Notes: a model not told the origin generated them from the sequence alone. Shown: positions 1-11,578, counted from the stretch's first letter. The stretch: DNA of 64,000 nucleotides from Erinaceus europaeus (GCF_950295315.1 NC_080170.1:97897971-97961970), one strand, 5' to 3'. Program-made: numbers and translations.

Positions 1-573
1 GGACTATCATGCTGGGAGCCAGAAAGGGTATGGTAAGAGCAAGATTTGGTGATTTTTCTATTGCATTGGTGCCCTGAAGCAATCTTTTGAATGGGCTAGG
101 TATTTTCAAAATAATACTAGACTAAATGAATCCATAGGTTGTCATGATCATCAACATCTCAAAAACTTCCTGAATTAGTATCATTGCTCAAAATAAAAAC
201 AAAACAAGACAAACCAAACCAAAACAAAACTGCAAATGATATTTATGTTGAGAGAATATAAACAACAACAGGGGTCCTGATGTGGGTCTCTTTATAATAA
301 AAATGAAATAGACAGCATTTTAATTCTCATTAATTTCCTAACATCTGTTTCTTATTTGGCTTCCAAGATCCAGGATTCTTTTCCTTAATGCAAAATATAT
401 ATTAACTTTGTAGAACTGGCATAAAAAGGAATACTCTCATATGTATTTTATTTGGGGATAAGAACAAATATGGCAGTGGAGTAGAAAATTAATCCAAACA
501 TCATTTATATTTCATTATTACATCAAACATGGATAAATATATCCAAATACTCAGAAAACTATAAGTTTACTGC
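1..573. other. AT-rich unique DNA, no gene seen
   Basis: No open frame of note, repeat head or tail, or splice-flanked exon is visible here. It is A/T-rich with an A-rich patch near 190-230. Nothing more can be supported. Confidence 0.5.
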
Positions 574-599
574 TATTATTATTATTATTATTATTATTT
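574..599. repeat. (TTA)n microsatellite
   Basis: Uninterrupted TTA/ATT units abut the 3' end of the minus-strand SINE at 600-882. It probably grew from that SINE's A-rich tail. Confidence 0.85.
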
Positions 600-882
600 A
601 CTTTTTGGGTTATCACTGGGAATCGGTGCCTACACTATGAATCTACTGCTCCTGTGGAGATCATATATATGTATATATATATGATAGGACAGAGAGAAAT
701 TGAGAGGGGAAGGGGAGATAGAGAGGGAGAGCAAAAGATAGACACCTGCAGACCTGCTTCACTGCTTGTGAAGTGACCCCCTGCAGGTGAGGAGCCAGGG
801 GCTTGAACCAGTATCCTTGAGTGGATCTTTGCACTTTGTACTATGTGCACTTAATCCAGTGTGTCACTATGTGGCCTCCAAA
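600..882 (-). mobile_element. tRNA-headed SINE, type 1
   Basis: The sequence carries the type-1 blocks in order: GGTTATCACTGGGAATCGG, GATAGGACAGAGAGAAAT, CACCTGCAGACCTGCTTCAC, GGGGCTTGAACC, and a diverged tRNA-like head ending near 882. Because these blocks read on the plus strand, the element itself lies on the minus strand with its Pol III-type head at the right. A short TA-rich stretch replaces the usual TTGTTG-rich middle. It is non-coding, and divergence from the other copies suggests moderate age. Confidence 0.85.
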
Positions 883-1565
883 GCTCTAAGTTTAAAATAA
901 ATATCTTCTTCAGTTTTGAACCATAAGTATGCATTTGAATTACTTAGAATAGTTTCCCATCCCATAATCTACTAGAGATAGATACGTAGATAATAGTCCT
1001 TTCTTAGTATGCAAAGGATGGCTAGCACAGTATTTCTTGAAGTAAGAATTTTAGCCGCAGATAGTAGCGCCCAATGAGCTTGGATCTTAAACATTTTCTA
1101 AACAACAGATTTATGGTCCCCTTCCATGATTTAGTAAATTAGAATTTAAATTGTGATTTTTAATATGGGAACCATATTTATATAATTATTTAGTTTACTT
1201 GGTATGTAAACTTTAACTATTTCATTTAAATGTTAAAACAAAACCAATTGGGGTACACTACTGCTGACATTTTTTTCCCCATGAAAATTGTAGGTACTGA
1301 ATAAGAAGATATTTTATCTAGTGGGGTAATACCTTTCCATGTGTATACCGCTTGCACAATGTGAGTGTGTCACAGCACAGAAAGAAATCCCCATGCTATA
1401 GTCTCTCTTTACCTCTCCTTTTCTCTCTTTCTCTCACTCTTTTTCTATCTGAATTAAAAAGAATGAAAAATAAACTCAGACATGAACATTTTTTTCAGTA
1501 CATGCTCAGGAGAGGAACTTTCCGGAGAGCTTTCTTATAAGTATACTGATCATCTCAGAATCAGT
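883..1565. other. Unique AT-rich DNA, no gene seen
   Basis: No gene is recognised. A CT-rich run at about 1398-1450 followed by an A-rich end could be a very old plus-strand SINE remnant, but no head can be aligned. Confidence 0.4.
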
Positions 1566-1752
1566 GTACCATTTTTAAAAAATATTTTATTATTTTTGAG
1601 AGAGATGCAGATAGAGAGACAGAAAAACACCAGAGCACTGCTCAGCTCTGGCTTATGGTGGGATTGAACCTGTGATTTTGGTGTCTTAGGCATGAAGACA
1701 TAACCATTTGCATATCTGTTTGCATAAACATTATGCTATCTACCCCGCCCCA
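1566..1752 (-). mobile_element. SINE, type 2 (GCTCAGCTCTGG family)
   Basis: The stretch contains CACCAGAGCACTGCTCAGCT followed by TTATGGTGG, a GATTGAACCTG block and ACCATTTGCATA...ATTATGCTATCTACCCC. The same order occurs at 58085-58245. The block order places the tRNA-like head at the right, so the element is on the minus strand, and the T-rich left edge is its A tail. It is non-coding. Confidence 0.75.
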
Positions 1753-1808
1753 GTAAGTTCCATCTACAAATACAGCCACACTTCTGGTTAAAAAAATTCA
1801 ACATAGGA

Positions 1809-2916
1809 CCCCCATACCTGTGGACATCTTATCATTGATAAGGGGGCCCAGAGTATTAAATGGAAAAAGGAGGCTCTCTTCAACAAATGGTGCTGTGAAA
1901 ACTGGGTTGTAACATGCAGAAGAATGAAACTGAACCACCTTATCTCACTAGAAACAAAAATCAACTCCACATGGATCAAGGACGTGGATGTTAGACCAGA
2001 AACAATCAAATACTTAGAGGAAAACAAAGGTGGAACACTTTCCCACCTAAACCTCAAGGACATCTTTGATGAAACAAACCCAATTGCAAGGAAGACTTAA
2101 GCAGAAACAAACCAATGGGACTACATCAAATTGAAAAGCTTCTGCACAGCCAGAGAAACTATCACACAAACAAGGAGACCCCTCATAGAATGGGAGAAGA
2201 TTTTCACATGCCATACATCAGACAAGATACTAATCAACAAAATATACAAAGAACTCAGCAAACTTAGCAACAACAAAGTAAATTACCCCATCCAAAGGCA
2301 AACGCTAGAAGAAGAAAAACCCCATCCAAAAATGGGCAGAGGATATGAACAAGACATTCACTTCAGAGGAGATCCAAAAGGCTAACAAATATATGAAAAA
2401 CTGCTCCAGGTCGCTGATTGTCAGAGAAATTCAAATTAAGACAACATTGAGATACCACCTTACTCATGTGAGAATGGCATACATCAAAAAGAACAGCAGC
2501 AACAAATGTTAGAGAGGCTGTAGGGACAGAGGAACCCTTCTGCACTGCTAGTGGGAATGTAAATTGGTCCAGCCTCTGTGGAGAGCAGTCTAGAGAAATC
2601 TCACAAGGCTAGACATGGACCTTCCATATGATGCAGTAATTCCTCTCCTGGGTATATACCCCAAGGATTCCATAATGCCCAATCAAAAAGATAGATGTGT
2701 ACATCTATGTTCATAGCAGCATACTTCATAATAGCTAAAACTTGGAAGCAACCCAGGTGCCCAACAACAGATGAGTGGCTGAGAAAGCTGTGGTATATAT
2801 ACACAATGGAATACTATGCAGCTATTAAGAACAATGAACCCACCTTCTCTGACCCATCTTGGATGGAGCTAGAAGGAATTATGTTAAGTGAGTCAAGTCA
2901 GAAAGATAAAAGATGA
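1809..2916 (+). pseudogene. L1 ORF2 C-terminal fragment, broken
   Basis: Frames encode diverged versions of the L1 ORF2 tail. They include EKIFTCHTSDK, then RCPTTDEWLRKLWYIYTMEY, and end near LSESSQKDKR. Intact relatives lie at 25631-27109. Stops and frameshifts interrupt the reading, for example the TAA in AAGACTTAAGCAG near 2100 and the 22-bp insertion at 2297. The endonuclease and reverse transcriptase domains are missing through 5' truncation. It cannot encode a functional protein. Confidence 0.92.
2297..2318 (+). mobile_element. 22-bp tail-only insertion of RTE-like LINE
   Basis: The L1 ORF2 sequence is interrupted by GGCAAACGCTAGAAGAAG plus AAAA. The interruption is flanked by a perfect 12-bp duplication ACCCCATCCAAA at 2285-2296 and 2319-2330. 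The empty site is visible in the paralogous L1 copies near 8157-8172 and 26515-26530. The inserted bases equal the last bases of the insertions at 15895-16020 and 58384-58569. It is therefore an extremely 5'-truncated retrotransposition event, not random slippage. Confidence 0.8.
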
Positions 2917-4287
2917 GTATGGGATGATCCCACTCATCAACAGAAGTTGAGAAAGAAGAACAGAAAGGGAAACTAAAACAGGATCTGATTAAATTGAGAG
3001 TAGGGCACCAAAGTAAAAACCCTGTGGTGAAGCGGAGGGTAAACATTCTGCTTCCTGAAGCAGCTGGGATTGGGGTTGGGGGTGGGTGGGTGGGATGGGA
3101 CACAGTCTTTTGGTGGTGGGAATGGTGTTTATGTACACTCCTATTAAAGTGTAGTCATATAAATCACTAGTTAATTAATATGAGAGTGGAAAAGTTTATT
3201 GTACGTCTTGAACTTTTTAAAACACAGACTGAGTCTTTTTAATACATAGGCTGTCTTTGATATGCTGACTCTCAAAAGTCTAGACCAGGTAGAACAGAAG
3301 CAACCGGTGGCACAGGTATATACAAGATGCTGGGTATTATACAGCAAACCCTAACAAAGGGACTTTTCAACCCAATTACCAAATACCAAAATTAGTTAAC
3401 CCAATTACCAAATAATGTGATGATAACAATAACTATCCATTGTCTTCTTGAACCCTAAGACAGCAGGAACCTCACATTTCCACAATAGAAACTATATTTC
3501 AAACAGTCCTGGAACCTTAGGGCAGGGCCCACTTTCCTGCATGCTTCTCTCAATTCATATCAAATAATATTGCATCCGCGATCGCAGCCTAATCAACGCA
3601 ATGAGTGCCACCCAGCATGCTTCACTTCAGACTGTGTCCAGAAACTTTAGGTGTGGAATGACAACCCTTCACTTGCTGAGACCTTTCCTTTCATAGTATT
3701 ATCTAATTCCATTCCAGGTGGTCCACTTCCTAATAAAGTCCCCAAACCTAGATATAGACCAGGTCCCCTGAGATAGAGCATATGATTTCACACGTGTCCA
3801 TAAACCAGAGCAAAATATATACCTGAAAGCAGAAGTACAAAAGAGTCTGCAATGAGTGCCCCCCGCAACACTTCATCTGCACTATTCCAGCCTTTAGGTC
3901 CATGATTGTTCAACAATTTGTTTGGCTTTGTATGTTAACTCTCTTTTCAGCCACCAGGTTCTGGATGCCAGCATGATGCCGACCAGACTTCCCTGGACAG
4001 AGGACCCCACCAGTGTGTCCTGGAGCTCCACTTCCCCAGAGACCCACCCTATTAGGGAGAGAGGCAGACTGGGAGTGTGGATTGGCCAGTACACCTTCTG
4101 CAACCCACAAGGGCCCTGGGTCCATACTCCCAGAAGGACAGAGAATGGGAAAGCTATCAGGGAAGGGGATGGGATATGGAGATCGGATGGTGGGAATTGT
4201 GTGGAGTTGTACCTCTCCTATCCTACGGTTTTGTTAATGTTTCCTTTCTTAAATAAATAAATAAAAAGAAAAAAATTCAACATAGGA

Positions 4288-5674
4288 AGTTTGGGAATAT
4301 CTAAACATACAATATTCATTTGATAATCATACTTCCTTTCAATACACTTTAAAAGTGAGTAAAAAGCATCTTAAATACAACTTAAAAAACAAACTCTCTT
4401 TCTAGAATAACAACCTCTAAGTAATTCATCCAAACTTTTGTGCCATAGTACAAAGATTTAATTTTATTTTTTCAGATTTATATGATTTATCTAAATACAC
4501 ATCTGAAATAGCTTCTTATTATGGCCAAACTGAAAGGATGTATATTACCAGTACCCAAAGTATCATCTTGGTTCTGGGTTCAACAGTCATAAGAGTAGTG
4601 GTAGGAGGTAATATTTTCTCAAGAGCCATGCATTTTGAGAAGATGGAGAAAGAGTATGATAAATGTAAGAAATTAAGAAGCTTGAATTTTAATAAAAAAG
4701 TTATGAGTTCATTGCCTATTTGTATAGATAGAAATTGTCACAACAGGCTTGGGTACAAAAAGATGTAGGTTTAGTACTTGTTAGTAGATGGCTTTTGTGA
4801 GTACTTAATTTTTTTTATTCAGAGTGAAATTACAAAATAGGATATTGTATTATATTTTTATTGACAAATAAGAAATGTAAAAGCAAAATAAGTAAATTTA
4901 TAACAACCATTTCTTCATGGTTTCTTTAAGTAAGGAGACTGAGCAGACCTTAGCTGAAACTAAGGTATTCCATATGTCTACTATACTGGTACTAACTAAG
5001 CTGCATTCCCATCTGAATACTCAGATTGGTTTTAGGTTGAATTTACTTGAGATTTATTTATGATTGAAATTCTGGTCTCTTTTTTGTAGCTACTAACTTC
5101 TCACAGCTTCTGATTCCCCAGGCTTTTACAATGTAGCTATTTCCTTCATCAAATAAGCATGGAGAAATGATAACTTTATTCTGCCACAACAGAATATTGT
5201 ATCACATAATGTAATTGTAGGAGTGACATCTAATGCAACCTATTTCATTGCTTGAATCAGTATCACTAAACTAAACTGACTAGCTGTGAAAGTAGAAGTA
5301 CTAGTTTGATGGGGATTAAGAGATTTCTGCCATTTTAAGCTACATTAAATTAAAGGAATGAAGTGGAATGCAGCAAGCAGTATGATTGATAAAACACTGA
5401 AGAATTCTGTGTAGATGGCTAAAGACCTCACTTTTTATCCTCTAATCATATACACATCAACAAGTTGGAATCTTTGATGAGGATAAAACATACTAATTCA
5501 ATGGAGATGAAGCAAAAAATAAGTAACACACAAAGTTGAAATATTTGAGAGAGACAGAGCAAAATGAAAATATGAAGTGTCGTTCTACAAAAAAATGTAT
5601 GGTAGTCCTGTAGATCAGTCCTAAAGCTGATCTTATTATCAAGTTAAGTAATGAGAGATATTTTCATGGGGAAA
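4288..5674. other. Unique AT-rich DNA, no gene seen
   Basis: No recognised repeat family or exon. Open frames here are short and unremarkable. Confidence 0.5.
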
Positions 5675-5720
5675 AAAAAGAAAGAGAGAGAGAAAGAAAG
5701 GAAAGAAAGAAACAAAAATA
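5675..5720. repeat. GA/GAAA-rich simple repeat
   Basis: A purine-rich tract of imperfect AAAG/GAGA units. No retroelement body can be attached to it. Confidence 0.75.
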
Positions 5721-5804
5721 GAAGTAAATCTACACCCCACCAGAATTCTAAGGAAAACACTTGATATTTCTAGATGTCAGGGATGAAGCATCTTAAATGA
5801 AAAG

Positions 5805-6046
5805 CTTTTCTGTGTTTCAGTGTCTCTGAGATCATCAGCTATTTGGAAGCACTCAGACATGAGGGTCTCTTCAGGCCCAGTCTTGGTGATGATTTCTCTG
5901 ACATCTCTATCAGGTACTCCCTCTCCAGCTTGTGTGGTTTCAGAAACAACAATCTCAGCTCTTAGTGCAAGCCAAAAAGAAAAACTAGAAATGTAAAATT
6001 GAAAAGTCATAAGCAGATATTTGAATATTTCCGGATCCATTCCCAC
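5805..6046. other. Candidate exon-like unique segment
   Basis: Both strands are open. On the plus strand a good acceptor-like sequence, TTTTCTGTGTTTCAG, ends at about 5820. It is followed by an open frame starting VSEIISYLEALRHEGLF and reaching a possible donor, CAG|GTACTC, at about 5911. On the minus strand an 89-codon frame spans 5777-6046 and contains a polar stretch, GEGVPDRDVREIITKTG. The base composition is less AT-biased than the surroundings. I do not recognise either protein. It could be an exon, a pseudogene piece or chance, and the donor match is weak. Confidence 0.2.
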
Positions 6047-6780
6047 GGGTGGGCAAATGCATACATTTCAAAAGGGCTAGAACTCATCTGCAAAAAAGAC
6101 TGCAAACACTTTTCTCTCCATCTCCACCTGAATTCTACCAAATAACCACAGTAAAATCAGTTTATTTGTAAACTAAGTCTCTCTTTAACAAACTTGACCA
6201 TTTATTTTTCATAAGCACAGCACGAAGAAGGAAAACCATGGAGATATTTTTTTTTTTTTAATTTACTTTTCTGGAAACCTGATAAGGAATCGTAGATTGA
6301 GTTCTAATTGACCTTTTAGGCCTCCAGAGCTATTACTACTTCTTTCTCAGTAGCCCCCACCAGGCTTTGACTGTAACACCTGCACTGGAGGATTAATTCC
6401 TCTTTTTCTTGAGGTCTGCTGGATATATCCCTACCTGCTGTTCCTGGTTCTGCTAAAGGTTTGCCTTTGTTGCCCTGTCAGTAAACAAGGAACCCTGTAA
6501 ACAAGAAACCAGGCTGCTTCCTTTACTGACTTTACTGAAGCAATGTGGTCTTTAACAATATAGTCACAGCCTGGGTGTGACTATTATGCCTATTATTAAA
6601 AAAGAAGAAAGAAATTATTTATTATTGAATTTATGCAAAGGAACCATGCCATAAAATACTTAATAAGAGTGTTTGTGTTCTGTCAGTTTAAGGAAGTGAG
6701 AAGAGCAAACATTTCAATTTTATTCATAAAAAGATGTAACTGACCATGTTGTTTCATATTAAAATCATGTAAGGAAACAC
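6047..6780. other. Unique DNA, no gene seen
   Basis: Contains a short T run (about 6249-6260) and a moderately GC-richer patch at 6310-6540 with no recognisable family. No exon can be supported. Confidence 0.4.
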
Positions 6781-6791
6781 AGACACACACA

Positions 6792-6830
<39 letters not shown>

Positions 6831-6836
6831 ACACAC
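6781..6836. repeat. (CA)n microsatellite
   Basis: ACACAC units with occasional CATA interruptions, typical of mammalian dinucleotide repeats. Confidence 0.95.
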
Positions 6837-7102
6837 CTTAAATCTAGAAAAAGCAAAGCACTCTATTAGAACAAAGACTCTAACCTGTTCATTCTCATTA
6901 GTAATGTTTAAAAGTCCAGTTACTTTTTCCTATGTATGCTGCAATTACTTACCTGTAGTTTCATGACATGCCTATATTCTGAATTATTTGTCAAAGTCCT
7001 TTCCAATTATTTTTCCTTGGATATGGAACACTAGAATAAACAATAGTTTCTGTAATTTGCGAAAGGCTTTAAATGACCATAATAATAGGTCTTGTTATAA
7101 CA

Positions 7103-8693
7103 CTACTGGAAGTTATTAGGCAATATAGCAAGGTGTCAGGCTACAAAATCAATGTACAAAAATAAGTGTCATTTCTTTATGCAAACACTAAATCTGAAGA
7201 AGAAGACATCCAGAAATCACTCCCATTCACTGTTGCAGCAAAATCAATAAAATACCTAGGAATAAAGCTGACCAAAGAAGTGAAGGACTTGTATACTGAA
7301 AACTATGAGTCGCTATTCAAGGAAATAGAAACTGATACCAAGAAATGGAAAGACATCCCATGCTCATGGATTGGTAGAATAAATATCATAAAAATGAATA
7401 TTTTACCCAGAACCATATACAAATTTAATGCAATACCCATTAAAGTTCCACCAAGCTTCTTTAATAGAATAGAACAAACACTATAATCATTTATCTGGAA
7501 CCTGAAAACACTTAGAATTGCCAAAACCATCTTGAGGAAAAGAAACAGAAATGGAGGCATCACACTCCCAGACCTTAACCTATATTATAAAGCCATCATC
7601 ATCAAAACAGCATGGTACTGGAACAAAAATAAGCACACAGACCAGTGGAACAGAATTGAAAGCCCAGAAAAAAATTCCCACACATATGGACATCTAATCT
7701 TTGATAAGGTGGCCCAAAGTATTAAATGGAAGAAGGAGGCTCTTTTCAGTAAATGGTGCTGGGAAAACTGGGTTGTAACATGCCGAAGAATGAAACTGAA
7801 CTTCTTTATCTCACCAGAAACAAAAATCAACTCCAAATGGATCAAAGACCTGGATGTTAGACCAGAAACAATCAAATACTTAGAGGAAAACATTGGGAAA
7901 ACACTTGCCCACCTAAACATCAAGGACATCTTTCATCTTTGATGAATCAAATCCAATTGCAAGGAAGACTAAAGCAGAAACAAACCAATGGGACTACATC
8001 AAATTGAAAAGCTTCTGCACAGCCAAGAAACTATCACACAAACAAAGAGACCCCTCACAGAGTGGGAGAAGATCTTCACATGCATGACATCAGACAAGAA
8101 ACTAATCACCAAAATATATGAAGAGCTCAGCAAACTTAGCACCAAAAAAGCAAATGACCCCATCCAAAAATGGGCAGAGGATATGAACAAAACATTCACC
8201 TCAGAGGTGATCCAAAAGGTTAACAAACATATTAAAAACTGCTCCAGGTTGCTGATTGCCAGAGAAATGCAAATAAAGACAACATTGAGATACCACCTCA
8301 CTCCTGTGAGAATGGCATACATCAAAAAAGACAGCAGCAACAAATGCTGGAGAGGCTGTGGGGACAGAGGAACCCTTTTACATTGCTGGTGGGAATGTAA
8401 ATTGGTCCAGCCTCTGTGGAGAGCAGTCTGGAAAACTCTCACAAGGCTAGACATGGACCTTCCATATGATGCAGTAATTCCTCTCCTGGGTATATACCCC
8501 AAGGACTCCAGAACACCCAACCAAAAAGAGGTGTGTACTCCTATGTTCATAGCAGCACAATTCATAATAGCTAAAACCTGGAAGCAACCCAGGTGCCCAA
8601 CAACAGATGAGTGGCTGAGAAAGCTGTGGTATATATACACAATGGAATACTATGCAGCTATTAAGAACAATGAACCCACCTTCCCTGACCCAT
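7103..8693 (+). mobile_element. L1 ORF2 fragment lacking its 3' end
   Basis: The fragment begins inside the reverse transcriptase region (reading ending in VQK before [12 protein letters not shown]). It runs through [20 protein letters not shown], the cysteine/histidine segment CWRGCGDRGTLLHCWWEC, and RCPTTDEWLRKLWYIY. It stops abruptly after NNEPTFPDP, short of the ORF2 end, with no 3' UTR or A tail. Broken by an in-frame TAA near 7485 and a small duplication (CATCTTTCATCTTTG) near 7927. Losing the 3' end rather than the 5' end is unusual for L1, so a later deletion is likely. Confidence 0.93.
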
Positions 8694-8717
8694 TTTTTGT
8701 TTTTTAATCAATCATGA

Positions 8718-9056
8718 TTTTTTTTTTTTTTGCCTTTAGGGTTATCACAGGCTCTATGCCTGCACCATGAATCCACTGCTCCTGGAGGCCTTTTTTTTTC
8801 CATTTTGTTGCCCTTGTTGTTGTTATTGTTATTGTTGCTATTGATGTTGTTGTTGTTGGATAGGACAGAGAAAAATAGAGAAAGGATGGGAGACAGAAAT
8901 GAGAAGAGAAAGATAGATACCTGCAGACCTGCTTCACTGTTTTGAAGTGACCCCCCTTGCAGATGGGGAGCTTGGGGGCTCAAACTGGGACCCTTAACTC
9001 TGGTCCTTGTGCTTTGCAGCATTTGTGCTTAACCTGCTGTAATACCACCCTGCCCT
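8718..9056 (-). mobile_element. tRNA-headed SINE, type 1, long form
   Basis: Full-length minus-strand copy. It has a T-rich left edge, GGGTTATCACAGGCTCTATG, CCACTGCTCCTGGAGGCC, a TTGTTGTTATTG middle, GGATAGGACAGAG, CACCTGCAGACCTGCTTCAC, and a tRNA-like head near CTTAACCTGCTGTAATACCA. Flanks CATGATTTTTT (left) and CATGATCTTTTT (right) are a plausible slightly diverged TSD. Confidence 0.9.
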
Positions 9057-9884
9057 CCTCAAGCATGATCTTTTTAATGTGTATACATAGACAAATGCTT
9101 GGAAAGAAATACAATGAGATTTTAACAATGTCTGTAGACTTGAGATTTATGAATAAGGTTTATTTATATGTATGCACAAATATATAACTTCTATATTTTT
9201 CAAGTTTTATAGTGACATATAGTTCTTTTATAACCAAAATTAAAAACATTATTTGTTATTTGAACAAAAGGAAAAAAAAAACATGTGTCTGAATCCATTT
9301 CCTTTGGAGGTAGGATTTGGAAGTGTCACTATTTTTAAAAGCATAAATATTAATATTCACATAAATGTTAAAAAAGGTTAAACAACTTTCCTTATGTGAC
9401 AATGCTTCCCATGACAGTTTTGATATACTACATAGATATATTTATTTATGTAAGGTATATTTATATAGGCTTGTATTTATCTTTTCACAGAGAGATTATT
9501 ATGAGATATTTTGGCAATTCCTTTAACTCTTACTACTTATTTCTCCCTTTTCAACAACAGATTTAATTATTTTCTTAGGACTAGACCTTCGGAAATTTTT
9601 TTTCATACATATTGAAAGCTTCAAAACATGCAAATTACTAGGAGAAATTAATTATCCTTCAAGCAAGCTGACAAAAGTTTAAAAGCAATATAGAAACTTT
9701 AATTATTTTAAATAAAACTTAACTCTTTTAAAGTCAAGACGAGGTTTACTTAACTAAGAAGTTAAGGTCAAAACTAGCACAAGACATCTGACATGCTGAT
9801 AACACCTAATGTATTTGTTTTCTAGGTAGAATAAAATACACTATAATAAATTACTGAAAAACTGACCACATTTTCTTCCTTTCT
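9057..9884. other. Unique AT-rich DNA, no gene seen
   Basis: No repeat family or coding segment is recognised in this interval. Confidence 0.5.
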
Positions 9885-9960
9885 CCATTCCTCCCTCCCT
9901 TCCTTCCTTCCTTCCTTCCTTCCTTCCTTCCTTCCTTTCTTCCTTCCTTTCTTCCTTCCT
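9885..9960. repeat. (CCTT)n microsatellite
   Basis: CCTT/TTCC units run directly into the T tract of the following minus-strand SINE, so they probably grew from its A tail. Confidence 0.9.
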
Positions 9961-10195
9961 CCTTTTTTTTTTTTTTTGCCTTCAGGTTATTGCTGGAGCT
10001 TGGTGCCTGCACCACGAATCTCCTGGAGGCTATTTTTCCCCCCTCTTGTTGTCCTTGTTTCATCATTATTGTGGTTATTATTGTTGCTATTAATGTCATT
10101 GTTGTTGGATAGCTCAGAGAGAAGAGAAAGATAGACACCTGCAGACCTGCTTCACTGCTTGTGAAGCGACCCCACTGCATGTGAGGAGCCAGTGT
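9961..10195 (-). mobile_element. tRNA-headed SINE, type 1, head missing
   Basis: The copy carries GGTTATTGCTGGAGCTTGG, CTCCTGGAGGC, TTGTTGGATAGC and CACCTGCAGACCTGCTTCAC, then stops after GTGAGGAGCCAGTG. The tRNA-like head found at the right end of full copies is absent, meaning it is 5'-truncated. Confidence 0.85.
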
Positions 10196-10464
10196 TCTTT
10201 AGTCTTTCTTGCTCTCTGATTAATAAAATAAACTGTAATCTTTTTAAAAAATAAAATGGAATATTTTATGTCTTTACAATTTTATATAATAGTTCTTTTT
10301 ATTTTATTCATTAAATTCACATAAAAGTCTCTTCCCTAAAATTCATTTTTTGCTAAACCTACACATTTCTCTTACATTTACACTTAAATGTCTTCCCTGA
10401 TTGCAACCCAGTTTCACTTTGAGACAGAACTTCTTTTTTCTCCATAAAGTATCTGCTGTCTTAC

Positions 10465-10602
10465 CATCTAGGATGTGGTACAGTGATCAGAGTACTGAAC
10501 TTGAAAGCAGGAGGTTCTGAATTGAATCTCTGGCATCACATGTGCTAAGTGATGCTCTGGTTCACTCCTCTCCCTTGTGTTAATAAATAAATCTTTTAAA
10601 AT
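10465..10602 (+). mobile_element. SINE, type 3, plus strand
   Basis: A tRNA-like head (GTGGTACAGTGATCAGAGTA, then a B-box-like GTTCTGAATTGAATC) is followed by ATGCTCTGGTTCACTCC. The tail is AATAAATAAATC and A-rich. It resembles 50835-50960 and the reverse of 52343-52495. It is non-coding. Confidence 0.7.
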
Positions 10603-10647
10603 TTTTGTATTTCTTTTATCCTTACTAAAATTTCACACCTACATTTC

Positions 10648-10972
10648 TTTTTTTTTTTTTTTTACCTCCAGGCTTATTGCTGGGGCTTGGTGCCTGCACT
10701 ACGAATCCACTGCTCCTGGAGGCCTATTTTTTCCCTTTTGTTGCCCTTGTTGTTTATCATTGTTATTATTATTGGTGTTGTTTTTGTTGTCATTTTGTTG
10801 GATAAGACAGAGAGAAATCAGGAGAGGAGGGAAAACAGAGAGGAAGAGAGAAAGATAGACACCTACAGACCCCCCTGCAGGTGAGGAGCCTGGGCCTCTA
10901 ACTAGGATCCTTATTCCAGTCCTTGCACTTTGCGCCATTTGCGCTTAACCTGCTGCGCTACCGCCAGACCCT
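10648..10972 (-). mobile_element. tRNA-headed SINE, type 1, full length
   Basis: From left to right it contains a T tract, GGCTTATTGCTGGGGCTTGG, CCACTGCTCCTGGAGGCC, TTGTTGGATAAGACAGAGAG, and CACCTACAGACC. Part of the GCTTCAC...GAAGC block is missing. It ends with an intact tRNA-like head, GCGCTTAACCTGCTGCGCTA. The well-kept head suggests it is fairly young. Confidence 0.9.
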
Positions 10973-11301
10973 CTCAAATCTATTTTCTTTTCACTTAGAC
11001 TTGTTTACCACATTTCTAGTAGCGTTAATTTCATTGCATACCTAGAATGTAAAATACTTAGACCCTTTATTTCTAAATTATAAACAGTTGCAAAAACTGC
11101 TGTACCAGCATATCAGAGAACACACAAATAGACTTATAAGTCTCAAATACTATAATTGTTCCTCATACTATAATTGTGCTTCCTCATACTATAATTGTTT
11201 AGGAGACACAGCACACTTATAGAGGCAAACCTCTGGTTTCAAAAGTTAATATGTATTCAGTAACTAACATTTTAATAAGTTGATCTAGATAATCAATGAC
11301 T

Positions 11302-11578
11302 TTTTTCCCCCCAAGTTTATTATTGTGGCTCAGTGCCAGCACCATGAATACACTGCTATTGGCAACCATTTCTCCCCCATTTTATTGGGTAGTACAGAAA
11401 CTAAGACAGGAGTGTGGAGATAGAGAAGACAGAGAAAAATAGATACTTGAAGACTTCCTTTGTAGTTTATGAAGCGTCCCCCTACTTGTGCTGAGTAGGG
11501 GCTTGAACCTGGATGTTTGCTTGGGTCCTTGAGCTTTGTACTATGTGCACATAACTTAGTATGTCACTGCCCAGCCCC
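11302..11578 (-). mobile_element. tRNA-headed SINE, type 1, older copy
   Basis: The blocks are diverged but in order: TTTATTATTGTGGCTCAGTG, GGCAACCATTT, GGGTAGTACAGA, ACTTGAAGACTTCC and GGGGCTTGAACCTGGATG, with a head ending in CACTGCCCAGCCCC. ATAATCAATGACTTTTT on the left and ATAATCAAGACCCTTTTT on the right form a diverged TSD. Confidence 0.8.

Larger units (their letters stand above)
1809..4268 (+). mobile_element. 5'-truncated L1 with 19-bp TSD
   Basis: An L1 insertion contains the C-terminal third of ORF2 (to about 2916) and a long 3' UTR ending in an A-rich tail. The 19-base sequence AAAAAAATTCAACATAGGA occurs at 1790-1808 and again at 4269-4287, which fixes both ends as a target-primed insertion. 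The 3' UTR is about 1.35 kb and contains GGTGGGAATTGTGTGGAGTT just before the tail, as in the copies at 13822-15156 and 27110-28490. ORF2 is broken. A 22-bp foreign insertion lies at 2297-2318. Confidence 0.95.

Noticed and set aside
3894..4260. Several overlapping open frames on both strands giving proline-rich proteins (also at 13833-14352, 28073-28461, 47147-47612, 54851-55272)
   Set aside because: They repeat at each L1 3' UTR copy on either strand and lie in non-coding UTR sequence; they are shadows of a repeated UTR, not genes.
7999..8640. 213-codon minus-strand frame beginning MYIYHSFLSHSSVVGHLGCF, and its relatives at 15302-15835 and 26647-26997
   Set aside because: Exact antisense of the L1 ORF2 C-terminal region. 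The sense strand carries the known protein motifs.
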